64,000 nucleotides of DNA, taken from assembly GCF_001455965.1 (NCBI RefSeq), contig NZ_LKKO01000058.1:162213-226212 (forward strand), read 5' to 3'. The DNA comes from Methylobacterium sp. GXS13 (GTDB lineage Bacteria > Pseudomonadota > Alphaproteobacteria > Rhizobiales > Beijerinckiaceae). Every line of letters begins with the position of its first letter. Position 1 is the stretch's first letter. The notes beneath the pieces are model-generated. The model was not told where the DNA came from, made no database searches, and saw nothing but the letters and a program-made list of their open reading frames with translations. Of this stretch, positions 28,076-36,821 are shown piece by piece. The position numbers and the translations under genes were made by a program.

Positions 28076-29164
28076 TTACCGGGGTCCGGGATCGTCGGGC
28101 CGCGGCCGCCCGGACGGGCCGGCAATCCCCTCGGGCGGGCCCGGATCACGCGCGCCCCCGGCACGCTTCACGATCTCGTAGAAGCCGAGCATCGCCAGGG
28201 CGATCACGAACGGCACGACGTAGTAGCAGCCCCGGAACAGGAGCAGCGAGGTCAGCACCTCGTTGCGCGGCAAGCTCGACAGGGCAAGCAGAATCGTGGC
28301 CTCGAACACCCCGATCCCCCCGGGGGCGTTGGAGGCGATACCCAGCATGGCGGCCAGCACGTAGATCGCCAGGAAGGTGGTAAACCCCAGCGTCATCTCC
28401 TGCGGCAGCAGGACGTAGAGCACGGCTGCCGCCGCACAGACATCGCCAATGCCGACGAGCATCTGGCCGATCGAGACCGAGGCCCCCGGTAGTTCCAGCC
28501 GCCACTGCTTGACGGTGATGCTGCGCTTCTTCGCCGAAACCCAGGCAAGGTAGCCGAGCACCAGGGCCAGCGCGACGAGGCCGATGCCCTGGTTGATCCG
28601 GATCGACGTGAAGGCGAGCCCAGCGAGCTGGCCGGCCTCGATGATCAGGCTCAGGCCGAGCACGACGCCCATGCCGAGCCAGAAGGTGAAACCGGCGATG
28701 ACGGTGAGCGCCGCGATCTTGGCCGTGGACAGGCCCTGCCGGGCGTAGATCCAGTAGCGGATCGTGCCGGCGGTCAGCAGCGGGAAGCCGAGGGTGAAGC
28801 TCACCGCGTAGCTGGTGAACGAGGCGAGGGCAGTGATCCGGTACGGAACCTTGATCCGAAGCTGACGCAGGGCCAGCGCGTCGTAGCCCGTGAGGAACAG
28901 ATAGCTGATTCCGACGAACAGGAAGGCGAGTCCGAGCTGCTCGGCGGTTGCCGCCGCGACGGCCCCCCGTACCTCCGCCCAGCTCACGCTCTGGACGAGC
29001 TTCCACAATACGCCGAGCGAAACCGCGAACAACACGATGCTGGCGGCCGTACCGATCCAGGCATACCGGCCGCGCCAGCTCTTCCGCGGAGTGTCCGCGG
29101 CAGCGTCGTGCTTGACCGGCTCGACCGGCTCCGCCGGCCCCCGGTGCTGTCCCTGAAAATTCAT
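28076..29164 (-). CDS. UPF0104 / YbhN-type integral membrane protein
   Basis: A 362-residue protein with about eight membrane helices after a 35-residue hydrophilic N-terminus. It belongs to the lysylphosphatidylglycerol-synthase transmembrane-region family, with the hallmark ASNAPGGIGVFEATILLAL. No LPG synthetase domain is attached. Such stand-alone proteins are candidate lipid or lipid-linked-molecule translocases (established for the MprF membrane half; inference here). It lies downstream of the YcaO/glycosyltransferase genes on the same strand after 151 bases and could export their product. Confidence 0.85.
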   Translation of the reverse strand: MNFQGQHRGPAEPVEPVKHDAAADTPRKSWRGRYAWIGTAASIVLFAVSLGVLWKLVQSVSWAEVRGAVAAATAEQLGLAFLFVGISYLFLTGYDALALRQLRIKVPYRITALASFTSYAVSFTLGFPLLTAGTIRYWIYARQGLSTAKIAALTVIAGFTFWLGMGVVLGLSLIIEAGQLAGLAFTSIRINQGIGLVALALVLGYLAWVSAKKRSITVKQWRLELPGASVSIGQMLVGIGDVCAAAAVLYVLLPQEMTLGFTTFLAIYVLAAMLGIASNAPGGIGVFEATILLALSSLPRNEVLTSLLLFRGCYYVVPFVIALAMLGFYEIVKRAGGARDPGPPEGIAGPSGRPRPDDPGPR

Positions 29165-29315
29165 GCCGTTCGGCGTCCGCCCTTCCGGCTGCGCGGCCCG
29201 GCCGAAGGCCTGCGCCCGTGCCGGTTAGTCCCGGACCGCGGCCCGTTGCCTCGCCATGTAGGCCGAACCAGCGCGCAAGGCCAGGGAAGGCCCGGATGCA
29301 ATGGTGGCCCGGTCC

Positions 29316-29945
29316 TCAACGGATGGCGCGGCAGAGGATCGCCGCGGCCTCCGACAAGCCCATCCGGATCCGCGCCGGCACCTCCGGCGCGGTGCAGACA
29401 TAGGTCGGGCTCGGATGCGGGATCGCGATCAGGGGCAGGCCAGGGCGCAGGGCCTCGATCGCTGGTGCCACGCTGCCGGCGTAGCGGCCAGCGAGCACCG
29501 CCACAGTCAGATGCGGCAACAGGTCGAGCAGCGGAGCGAGATAGGGCGCCGCCGCGGCGAGCTCCGCCCGGCGCGGCGGCCGGTTCAGAGCGCCCTCCTC
29601 ATGGATCAGCCAGGGCACGGCGTTCCAGATCAGGGTGTCGGCCCGGGGAATGCCGGCATCCTTGAGAAATCGGAACAGGTTGGCGGCGGTGCCGTTCGCA
29701 CTGTCGCGGGTGACGAAGCCGGTGCGCAGCACCGCCGGCCCCGGGGTCTCCAGAAGCAGCAGCATCCGCGCCGCGACGCCACCGTCGAGCGGGTCGGGAA
29801 TCGGCACCGGCGCGCCCCGCTCCACGGAGATCCGCTCGGCGAGGCTCCGTATCGGGGCGATATGGGGCGCGGTGATCAAGGCGCGGCGGGCGGCGAGCGC
29901 CTCAGGATCGGTCAGAGCTTTCGGCGCCTGCGGCTCAGGCAGCAT
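29316..29945 (-). CDS. Uracil-DNA glycosylase family protein
   Basis: A 209-residue UDG-fold protein with the motif LETPGPAVLRTGFVTRD, in which the first conserved segment of family 4/5 UDGs is altered, then TLIWNAVPWL and IPHPSPTYV, the His-Pro-Ser loop. It lacks the cysteines of iron-sulfur UDGs. DNA repair would be the simple reading. However, the start overlaps the PIG-L stop by 11 bases inside an apparent biosynthetic operon, so another role is open. The ATG at 29945 was chosen as nearest to the overlap. Confidence 0.75.
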   Translation of the reverse strand: MLPEPQAPKALTDPEALAARRALITAPHIAPIRSLAERISVERGAPVPIPDPLDGGVAARMLLLLETPGPAVLRTGFVTRDSANGTAANLFRFLKDAGIPRADTLIWNAVPWLIHEEGALNRPPRRAELAAAAPYLAPLLDLLPHLTVAVLAGRYAGSVAPAIEALRPGLPLIAIPHPSPTYVCTAPEVPARIRMGLSEAAAILCRAIR

Positions 29946-30693
29946 CGAGGCCGAGGATCGCCGCGTCGAGCTGGCCCGTGACGCGGAAGCGCTCGATCCC
30001 CTCCTCCCGGGCAAGGCGCGTGTCGAGGCCTTCCACACCGCCGAATTGGAATCCGATCTGGCTCGCATAGGCGGCACAGGCGGCGCGTTTTCGCGCCTGC
30101 GCCTCGGGATCGAGGGCCATCCGCCACACCGGCAGGACGGCGAACAGGTCGGCCAGCGGTTCCCGAGGCGCGGCCTCCCGGACGGTATAGGGAAAGTCGC
30201 GCCACCACAGGATCGGGATCGGCACGGCGCGGCTCGTCAGGGCACGGACCGCCTGAACATGATCGACATGGCCGCCGACCGCCTGCGGGGCGAGGAGGAG
30301 GTCAGGCCTCTCCTCGGCAATCAGACCGGAGAAGGCCGTCTCCAGTACGGCCGCGATATCGTCATCGCTGTGGGGCGCGGAAAAAAGCTCCGGCGCGGAG
30401 CCATAGCCACGGTGCGGCGCTTCCCGAAACGGCAGATGCCGGGGCGGGGCGATCCCGAGTTCAGTGGCCGCGCGGACGTCCTCGGCCCGGCGCAGGGCCA
30501 TGTAGTCGACCTCGGCCGACAGCCCCTTGTCGAGCTGGCAGGCCAGCGCGAAGCCCTTCGGATCGGCGACGCTGCCGGTGAACAGCGTCGCCATCACCAC
30601 CCGCCAACCCTGTCGGGCCAAGCTTGCGAGCAGGCCGCCGCAAGAGAAGGCCGCGTCGTCGAGGTGGGGCGAGAGGGCGAGAACTGTCGGCAC
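29935..30693 (-). CDS. PIG-L family (LmbE/MshB-like) deacetylase
   Basis: About 252 residues from the GTG at 30693. The zinc motifs are SPHLDD (about 8-13) and GHVDHVQAV (about 141-149), matching PIG-L deacetylases that remove acetyl groups from N-acetylglucosaminyl lipids or from GlcNAc-inositol (MshB in mycothiol synthesis). It directly follows the GT4 gene, whose product would supply its substrate. The start is uncertain: the frame is open upstream into the GT gene and no strong ribosome site is visible. Confidence 0.85.
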   Translation of the reverse strand: MPTVLALSPHLDDAAFSCGGLLASLARQGWRVVMATLFTGSVADPKGFALACQLDKGLSAEVDYMALRRAEDVRAATELGIAPPRHLPFREAPHRGYGSAPELFSAPHSDDDIAAVLETAFSGLIAEERPDLLLAPQAVGGHVDHVQAVRALTSRAVPIPILWWRDFPYTVREAAPREPLADLFAVLPVWRMALDPEAQARKRAACAAYASQIGFQFGGVEGLDTRLAREEGIERFRVTGQLDAAILGLDAA

Positions 30694-30710
30694 GCGGCGC
30701 GGCTTTTCGG

Positions 30711-31949
30711 TCAGAGGAGATGCGGTTCGGCGCGGAAGCGGCAGGTCGGATCCTCGGGCAGGTCGACAGAAAAGTCCGTGGCCGGACGCTCGTGATGCAC
30801 GCGCGCGTAGACCTCCATGATCTGCCGGCCGACCGCGCTCCACGAATAAACCCGCCGGCATTCTTCGAGGCCCGCCATCGCGAGACCGCGGCGCAGTTCC
30901 GCGTCCGTGACGATGCGGGTGAGCGCACTGGCCAGCGCCGGAACGTCCCCAGGATCGACCAGCAGGCCGTTCTCGCCGTCGCGCAGGCAATCCGAGACGC
31001 CGACGGCGTGGCAGGAGACCACCGCAAGCCCGGCCGCCATCGCCTCGAGGATCGTATTGGAGAACCCCTCCGCATAGGTCGGCGACACAAACACGTCGGC
31101 GCGCCGATAGAGGTCCGGCACGCGGCCGTACTCGGCATAGCCGGTAAACGCGATCTCACGCGGGGAAAAGGCCAAGTCCGCAGCGAGGGCTTGGGCCGGA
31201 TCCACGTCCGGCCCGATCCCCGAGATCGTCGCGGCGAACGGCGTGCCCTGCTCGCGCAGGACCGCCAGGGCGTTGATGAAGTCGAGCACGCCTTTCCGGC
31301 GGTCGACCCGGCCATGGTAGAACAGCCGGACCGGGCCGGCATGCGGCGTCGGCAGGCCATCAGATGTGCCTTGCGCGAAGCGGTCGGTGTCCACCGCACC
31401 GGGCACGATGGTGAACCGGGCGGGATCGGAGCCGAGGCGCTCGCAGACCTCGCCCACGAAGGACGCGCCGCCGATCAGCAGGGCGTTGGCGTGCGCCAGG
31501 ACCTCGCACATCGCCACCCGGTGGGTCTCGCAGCAGGAACCGACCCAGTGGCCGTCGCCGCCCTGGATCGAGACCACGCTCGGTACCCCGAGCTTTCTCG
31601 CGGCGAGCAGAACCGCCCAGCCCGTGGGGTAGCCGTACTGTGCATGCAGCACGTCGAACGGCTTGTCCGCGTGCTCCCGGCAGATGGCGTCCACCATGGT
31701 GGCGATGTCGCGCTCGAAATCGCCCGACGTCTGCTCGCCGAGCTGCTCCAGGCCGATCACCCGCACCCCTGGCACCTGCGGCGGCGGGCCGCCGCCATAG
31801 ACGCGGGTGCCGAAGGCATCGCCCCGGTACTGCGAGATCATCGTCACGTCGTGACCTGCGCCAACCAGCTCGCGCAACAGGTTCTGTGCGTAGACGCTCA
31901 TGCCCGATATCGCCGGGAAATAGCGGCGGCTGAGGAAGAGGATTCTCAT
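30711..31949 (-). CDS. GT4 family glycosyltransferase (MshA-like class)
   Basis: A 412-residue retaining GT-B enzyme. The N-terminal acceptor domain begins MRILFLSRRYFPAISGMSVY. The nucleotide-sugar domain has HGRVDRRKG (about 212-220) and the EX7E motif in YAEGFSNTILEAMAAG (about 292-307). The class uses UDP- or GDP-sugars on cytoplasmic acceptors. With an inositol-phosphate synthase upstream and a PIG-L deacetylase immediately downstream, an MshA-like GlcNAc-inositol transfer is plausible but not proven. A palindromic repeat separates it from the TIM-barrel gene. Confidence 0.85.
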   Translation of the reverse strand: MRILFLSRRYFPAISGMSVYAQNLLRELVGAGHDVTMISQYRGDAFGTRVYGGGPPPQVPGVRVIGLEQLGEQTSGDFERDIATMVDAICREHADKPFDVLHAQYGYPTGWAVLLAARKLGVPSVVSIQGGDGHWVGSCCETHRVAMCEVLAHANALLIGGASFVGEVCERLGSDPARFTIVPGAVDTDRFAQGTSDGLPTPHAGPVRLFYHGRVDRRKGVLDFINALAVLREQGTPFAATISGIGPDVDPAQALAADLAFSPREIAFTGYAEYGRVPDLYRRADVFVSPTYAEGFSNTILEAMAAGLAVVSCHAVGVSDCLRDGENGLLVDPGDVPALASALTRIVTDAELRRGLAMAGLEECRRVYSWSAVGRQIMEVYARVHHERPATDFSVDLPEDPTCRFRAEPHLL

Positions 31950-31975
31950 TGGGCATCACCGGACGGCCAGGATCC

Positions 31976-32080
31976 CCTCCCCCTTGCGGGGAGGTGTAGG
32001 GGTGGGGGTGGCGCAGACGGCACCAGGGCGCTCGATCTTGCAGCACCCCCACCTCCGGCTCCTCCCCGCAAGGGGGAGGA
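31976..32080. repeat. Imperfect long inverted repeat (REP/palindrome-type)
   Basis: Two arms of about 37 bases (31976-32012 and 32043-32080) are inverted copies sharing CCTCCCCCTTGCGGGGAGG and GGTGGGGGTG, with a 30-base centre. Each arm also holds the smaller dyad CTCCCC-x-GGGGAG. This looks like a dispersed intergenic palindrome. It lies in the 148-base gap between the TIM-barrel and glycosyltransferase genes. Confidence 0.75.
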
Positions 32081-32097
32081 GAGGTGCGCGCGTCCCC

Positions 32098-32970
32098 TCA
32101 CTGCCATTGCCGCCGTGTCTCCTGCTCGCCGGCGAGTTCCGGGCCCGGCCGGCGGCAGCCGCGCAGATACTCCAGCGCCTGCGGGATCATGACGTCGGCC
32201 CGGTGGCTCTCGCGGGACAGCTCGACGCAGACCAGCTTGCCGAAGCCGATCTCTTCGAGCGCGCCGAGCACGCCGGGCACGTCCATGTCACCCTCGCCGA
32301 ACGGCAGATGGATGTGGCTGCCGCGCTTCATGTCCTCGATCGCGACGGTGCCGATCCGATCTGCGAACTCGCGGACAGCCGCAGCCGGTTCGCGCTCTCC
32401 AGTGACAAGGCAATGACCGGTGTCGAGGGCGAGCCTCAGTCCGGGCACGTCGAGGGCTGCGTAATCGTCCAGCGTCTCGATCAGCATGCCGGGCTCGGGC
32501 TCCAGGCAGGGCACCACACCGGCCTGCGTGGCGAAGGCCGCGATTTCGTGCAGCCCCTCGGTCAGCCACCGGCGGGCCTCGTCGTGGTCGACACCGGGCT
32601 TCGGCACACCGGCCCAGAACGACACCGCCTCGGCCGACAGCATCGCGCCGATCTCGACCGCGCGCTTGAGGAAGCCGACCCGTCGGGCACGGCCCGCTGC
32701 GTCAGCGGTCACCAGCGTTGGCTCATGCTTGGCGTTTGGATCGAGCAGAAAACGCGCGCCGGTCTCGATGACGCAGGCCAGCTCCAGCTTCTCCAGCAAG
32801 CTCGCCACCCGGCCGGCTTCCGCCGCCCAGGTCTCGGCGAACGGATCGAGATGATGGATGTCGAGCGTCAGAGCAACGCCGTCGTAGCCCGCCGCCTTGA
32901 TCAGGTGCAGCGCGTCGTCGAGGCGGTGGTTGGCGGCGCCATTGGTGTTGTAGGCGAAGCGGAGGGTCAC
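32098..32970 (-). CDS. TIM-barrel sugar-phosphate isomerase/epimerase-like protein
   Basis: A 290-residue AP-endonuclease-2/xylose-isomerase-like barrel. The expected metal ligands are present at strand ends: CLEPEPG (about 155-161), LALDTGH (180-186), HIHLPFGEGD (219-228) and VCVELSRE (247-254). The family isomerises or epimerises sugars, inososes or other cyclitols. The GTG at 32970 overlaps the ycaO stop (GTGA), a clear coupling signal. Substrate unknown; an inositol-derived compound fits the neighbours. Confidence 0.88.
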   Translation of the reverse strand: MTLRFAYNTNGAANHRLDDALHLIKAAGYDGVALTLDIHHLDPFAETWAAEAGRVASLLEKLELACVIETGARFLLDPNAKHEPTLVTADAAGRARRVGFLKRAVEIGAMLSAEAVSFWAGVPKPGVDHDEARRWLTEGLHEIAAFATQAGVVPCLEPEPGMLIETLDDYAALDVPGLRLALDTGHCLVTGEREPAAAVREFADRIGTVAIEDMKRGSHIHLPFGEGDMDVPGVLGALEEIGFGKLVCVELSRESHRADVMIPQALEYLRGCRRPGPELAGEQETRRQWQ

Positions 32971-34568
32971 GCCGCCCTCCCCTGCTTCTGGGCGAGGCGG
33001 AATGGCGCGTGGTGGGATTCCGGCTCGCGGTAGAGCGGATAATGCCGGCCGACGATCTGCTCGGCCAAGGCGGTGTCGAAGAGCGGCTGGCCGCCGAAGC
33101 GCTCCAGGGCCTCCGGGGTGAGGCGCACCGGGCGCAGGGTCTCGGTCTCGGTGCCGAACCGGATCAGCGGATGGTCGCGCTCGATCAGCTTGCGCGTGTT
33201 GCGCTCGCCGATGCGGTAGTAGCTCATGGTCTCGACCTCGAGGCCGGGCACGATCGCCTTGACCACGCCGACGCTGCCGCCGAGCGGCGAGCAATCGACG
33301 TAGAGCAGATCGAACTCAGCCTCGGTGAGCCGATCGCAAGCGATCTTGCCGCGGGCATGCCCATCGGCAGCCTCGGTGGATGGCAGGTCCGAGAACCGCT
33401 TGGTGCTGCGCTCGCTGTACACGGTGTCGGCCAGCACGCCGCGGAGGTCTGCAGCCGGCATCTCGATCCATGCAAGCATGGCCTGCAGGGCGCGGCTCTC
33501 CTCAAGGTCGAGGCTGGGCAGCGCCTTCTGGATGAAGGCGTCGACATAGCCGGGCGGCGTGACTGTGGCAGCGAGGTCCAGCGGCCCGTGCCCGAAGGTC
33601 TTGCGCACGCGGGCCGCCTGGAATTCGAGCAGCGCCTTGCGGAGGGCCCGCTCCCGATCCGGATCACAGGCCTCGCCGCAGGCCGAGAGGGCGATGGGCG
33701 CGGGCGCCCGCGCCGGATCCTCGTCGTAGCCGACGACGTAGATATTGGTCAGGCCGAACTGGTCGGTGGCAAATTTCGGCAGCGCGCGGATGCCCAGATC
33801 CTTCAGGCGCGCCAGCATCGCGGCGTTCTCAGAGCCGATCCCGTCGAGATCGAGCATCACGCCCTGGTCGAGAGCGCGGAACAGCAGACCGTTGCCGTCG
33901 CGCTGCAGCAATTCGAGCACACCGTGGCCGAGCGCGAAGGGCACGTCCGGCCCTGCGCCGAGGCCGTTGGTGATCAGGTTGGTGAAGGGTCGATAGCCCT
34001 CCGACAGCTCGAAGTAATCGGTGGCGGCCACGTCGAGCGGCATCAGCACGATCTCGTCGGTCCCCCGCCGGATCGCCGGTGTCCATTCCAGCACCGTATC
34101 GCGGCCGACCGGAGAGCCCGCCGGCAGGCACAGGGTGAGCGGATCGGCCACCGAATTCGCCCCATAGACCCGCACGAGGTCAGCGTAGCTCGCACGCTCC
34201 TTGGCCCGCGGCAGCACCGCCAGCGAGGGCATCAGATTCTCGGCGATCTCCGCCACGGCGCCGATCAGCGCTTCCTCATCGGTGGCGCCGTAGCCGATCC
34301 CGGACGGCATCGCGCCGACGAAGAACGGATCGTCGAGGAACAGGGCCACGAACCAGACCGGAACGCCGGTGCGGTCCAGCGGCGCCAGCGGGAAGCCGAC
34401 GATGCGCCCCTCAGGCAGCACGTCGAGATAAGCCCGCACCGGATCCGGCAGCGACTCCGGCAGCCCCTCGATCCGGCGCTTGGCGCCAAAGCGATAGGGG
34501 CGTGGCGCCTTGATCCGCTCGTGGCGGGCTCGGTCGTCCTGGTCGTGACTGAAATCTGCGTTGGTCAA
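32967..34568 (-). CDS. YcaO-domain protein
   Basis: A 533-residue YcaO enzyme. ATP/Mg-binding segments are visible: PSGIGYGATDEEAL with Glu107 and Glu110; NGLGAG followed by ELLQRDG (Glu219, Gln222, Arg223, Asp224); and CDPDRERALRKALLEFQ (Glu315, Gln317). YcaO enzymes activate amide carbonyls with ATP to make azolines, thioamides, amidines or related bonds. The C-terminus lacks a PxPxP tail, and no TfuA, E1-like partner or precursor peptide is nearby. The start is TTG at 34568, overlapping the upstream stop (TTGA); no better in-frame start exists before the domain. Confidence 0.88.
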   Translation of the reverse strand: MTNADFSHDQDDRARHERIKAPRPYRFGAKRRIEGLPESLPDPVRAYLDVLPEGRIVGFPLAPLDRTGVPVWFVALFLDDPFFVGAMPSGIGYGATDEEALIGAVAEIAENLMPSLAVLPRAKERASYADLVRVYGANSVADPLTLCLPAGSPVGRDTVLEWTPAIRRGTDEIVLMPLDVAATDYFELSEGYRPFTNLITNGLGAGPDVPFALGHGVLELLQRDGNGLLFRALDQGVMLDLDGIGSENAAMLARLKDLGIRALPKFATDQFGLTNIYVVGYDEDPARAPAPIALSACGEACDPDRERALRKALLEFQAARVRKTFGHGPLDLAATVTPPGYVDAFIQKALPSLDLEESRALQAMLAWIEMPAADLRGVLADTVYSERSTKRFSDLPSTEAADGHARGKIACDRLTEAEFDLLYVDCSPLGGSVGVVKAIVPGLEVETMSYYRIGERNTRKLIERDHPLIRFGTETETLRPVRLTPEALERFGGQPLFDTALAEQIVGRHYPLYREPESHHAPFRLAQKQGRAA

Positions 34569-35578
34569 GGCGTCCGTCCGGTTCCCTCGTAGCCGTAGGC
34601 TCGGGCGACGAGGCGCATGGTGTGGAGATCACGAGCCGCCGAATAGGCCGCTCGCTCCTCGGGCCGGCGCAACGCCGAGCCGAAGGCACGCACCTGCTCG
34701 GTGAAGGGCGAGCTGCCGGCATCGAAGGCCAGCGGCTCCGTGCGTCCGCTCGCCCCGTCCGTGAAGGTCAGAGATCCGCCGGCCGTCTGACCCATCGTGT
34801 CGATGGCGATGAGCTGGCCCTGCGTGCCGACCACCTCCAGGCGGCGGCGCGGCAGGGCGTCGGGGCAATTGTAGGCGACATGCAGACTCGCCAATGCACC
34901 GCTAGCGGTCCGGCCAATCAGCAGCGCGCCGTCATCGACGGCATAGTCCTGGGCGCGGCTCTGGGTCAGGGCGGCGAGATCCGCGATGGGCTCGCCGAGG
35001 AGGAAATCCACGAGATCGAGCCCATGGGGAGCGAGGTCCATCAGGGCGCCGCCACCGGCCTGCGCGGCGTCGATCCGCCAGTTGGGCTGGCCGGCTTCCG
35101 ACCAGTCGCGCCCGAGCCAGCAGGCGTAAACGATCCGCACCGTCGTCACCGTCCCGATCCGACCGGCTGCGACCTGGGCGCGGATGGCCCGGTGAGCCGG
35201 ATGGTGCCGCTGATCGAAGGCCGTGCCGTAGAAGATGTTTTGGGACTCTACCGCCCGCACGATGGCCTCGGCGTCACTGAGCGTCGCCGCCATCGGCTTC
35301 TCACACAGGATCGCCTTGCCGGCCGCCGCCAGCGCCTCGACGGCGCCCCGGTGGAGGTGGTTCGGCGTCGCCACGTAGACCGCCTCGACCTCCGGCTCCG
35401 CGAGGAGACCGGCGAGATCGGCATGAGCGCGGGCGCCTTCGCGCTCCGCCGCCGCGCGGCTCTCCGGGTTGGGATCGCTGACCGCCACGAGGCGGTGGCC
35501 CGCCGCCCGGATACCCGGGGCCATGTAATCGCGGGCGACCCAGCCGTAGCCGACGATGCCCCAGCCGACGGCGTCCAT
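34565..35578 (-). CDS. Gfo/Idh/MocA family oxidoreductase
   Basis: A 337-residue NAD(P)-dependent oxidoreductase. The N-terminal Rossmann fold has GIVGYGWVA (about 7-15), the catalytic-site motif is CEKPMA (92-97), and a C-terminal alpha/beta domain includes DLAPHGLDLVDFLLG. Typical substrates are inositols, inososes and sugar nucleotides. The ATG at 35578 overlaps the methyltransferase stop (TGATG). Together with Ino1 and the TIM-barrel isomerase it suggests oxidation/epimerisation of a cyclitol or sugar. Confidence 0.9.
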   Translation of the reverse strand: MDAVGWGIVGYGWVARDYMAPGIRAAGHRLVAVSDPNPESRAAAEREGARAHADLAGLLAEPEVEAVYVATPNHLHRGAVEALAAAGKAILCEKPMAATLSDAEAIVRAVESQNIFYGTAFDQRHHPAHRAIRAQVAAGRIGTVTTVRIVYACWLGRDWSEAGQPNWRIDAAQAGGGALMDLAPHGLDLVDFLLGEPIADLAALTQSRAQDYAVDDGALLIGRTASGALASLHVAYNCPDALPRRRLEVVGTQGQLIAIDTMGQTAGGSLTFTDGASGRTEPLAFDAGSSPFTEQVRAFGSALRRPEERAAYSAARDLHTMRLVARAYGYEGTGRTP

Positions 35579-36759
35579 CACCACCGCTCCGGGAGATCGA
35601 CGAATTCGCGGGCGCGGACCCGCTGCGTCTCGGCACCGTCTATGCGACCGTCGAAGGTCATATGTTCGGGGGCCGACGTCTGCATCGGGTAGGTGGCTCG
35701 GGGGGCGTATTCTTCGCGGTAGCGATCGGAGGGCCAGCGGATCGCATGGCCGTCGCCCTCGGGCTGGTAGAGCGGATTGAGCTGCACGACGGTTCCAGCC
35801 TTCGGCAAGGTTAGGCCGTCCACCACCGCGCGGGGTGCGGGGCGCATGCCAGGGCCAGCAACCACCGAGAACGCCTCGCAGGTGCGCAGCGCGGCGGGCT
35901 CCTGGGGCACCGGTGCCCGGGCTTCGACGAGGGCACGAGTCAGTTCCGCGTCGTCGTACACGAGGGCATCGGGGAACAACTCGGCAATTTCCTCGGCGGT
36001 GACGGCGCGACCGGCGGAGAAGCCGGGGCACTCGCGGTTGTGGATGTGGCTCAGGGCCAACCAGCCATCATCGCCGGCATTCTGGCGCAGGTTTTCGAGG
36101 AGACCGGCCTTGTCATCGAGGAAGTAGAAGGCGTCGTTGCACACCACGAGATCGACAGGCGCGCCGGGGATCGGCCAGTGTGGCGAGCCGGCATCGAAGC
36201 AGACGAGTTGCGGCCGGGGGCCCACGACCCAGTGGCGGGCGACCCAGAGCTTGGCGAAGACCACGTCGGCTCCGGCGGTCTTGCAGCCGCGGCGCTCGAG
36301 CTCCCGCAGGTAGTGGCCGATGCCGCAGGCAAACTCGAAGACGCAGCGCGGCTCGTTCCAGTGGGCTTCAAGCAGCGTCAGTCCGGCCAGGAACGTCGGG
36401 TCACTCCAACGGTGCAGGAAATAGTTGCCGACGCGGCCCCAGCCGAGGCGCTCCACTGCATCCCGCAGCGTCGCATGGCGACGGTCCTTGATGAGCTGGA
36501 TGATTTCCGCCGGATCGGCCGGAGGGCCGTTCCACCAATCATCCTGATCGACCAGCAGAGCAGCGAGCGCTTCATCGGCCTCACCCGCGTCGAGATGGGC
36601 CAGAACCCGCTCGACCAGAGCCTCGCGGCCGATCCGCAGATACGGGATGCCATCGATGACGGGCCAGCGCGCACCGGTGCCGGCATCGCGCAAGGCATGC
36701 GGCACGTCGGGCTTCAGCACGTTGCCGGTTTGCGGCGATCTGAGTTCGAACGGGATCAT
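35578..36759 (-). CDS. SAM-dependent methyltransferase with Trm112-like N-terminal segment
   Basis: A 393-residue protein. The first 45 residues resemble a Trm112/YbaR zinc-ribbon-like module without its cysteines (RSPQTGNVLKPD, then WPVIDGIPYL). A class I methyltransferase core follows, with motif I VFEFACGIGHYL (about 140-151) and an acidic NDAFYFLDD. A C-terminal extension of about 120 residues, ending LPERW, has no recognised domain. Substrate unknown. The ATG at 36759 was chosen; an upstream frame extension is non-coding in style. Coupled to the Gfo/Idh gene by TGATG. Confidence 0.82.
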   Translation of the reverse strand: MIPFELRSPQTGNVLKPDVPHALRDAGTGARWPVIDGIPYLRIGREALVERVLAHLDAGEADEALAALLVDQDDWWNGPPADPAEIIQLIKDRRHATLRDAVERLGWGRVGNYFLHRWSDPTFLAGLTLLEAHWNEPRCVFEFACGIGHYLRELERRGCKTAGADVVFAKLWVARHWVVGPRPQLVCFDAGSPHWPIPGAPVDLVVCNDAFYFLDDKAGLLENLRQNAGDDGWLALSHIHNRECPGFSAGRAVTAEEIAELFPDALVYDDAELTRALVEARAPVPQEPAALRTCEAFSVVAGPGMRPAPRAVVDGLTLPKAGTVVQLNPLYQPEGDGHAIRWPSDRYREEYAPRATYPMQTSAPEHMTFDGRIDGAETQRVRAREFVDLPERW

Positions 36760-36774
36760 GGGCTTTCGGGACCG

Positions 36775-36796
36775 CCCCGTCGCCTTGGCGACGGGG
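36775..36796. repeat. Perfect hairpin within operon
   Basis: A 10-bp perfect stem, CCCCGTCGCC/GGCGACGGGG, with a 2-base centre, in the 62-base gap between the HD-like gene and the methyltransferase gene. There is no T run on the minus strand, so it is more likely an RNA stability or processing element than a terminator. Confidence 0.6.
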
Positions 36797-36821
36797 TCTG
36801 ACGGACAACGCGGGTCTGGTC

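Noticed and set aside
33009..34592. 527-codon plus-strand frame opposite the YcaO gene
   Set aside because: Antisense shadow; the YcaO motifs and coupled starts support the minus strand.
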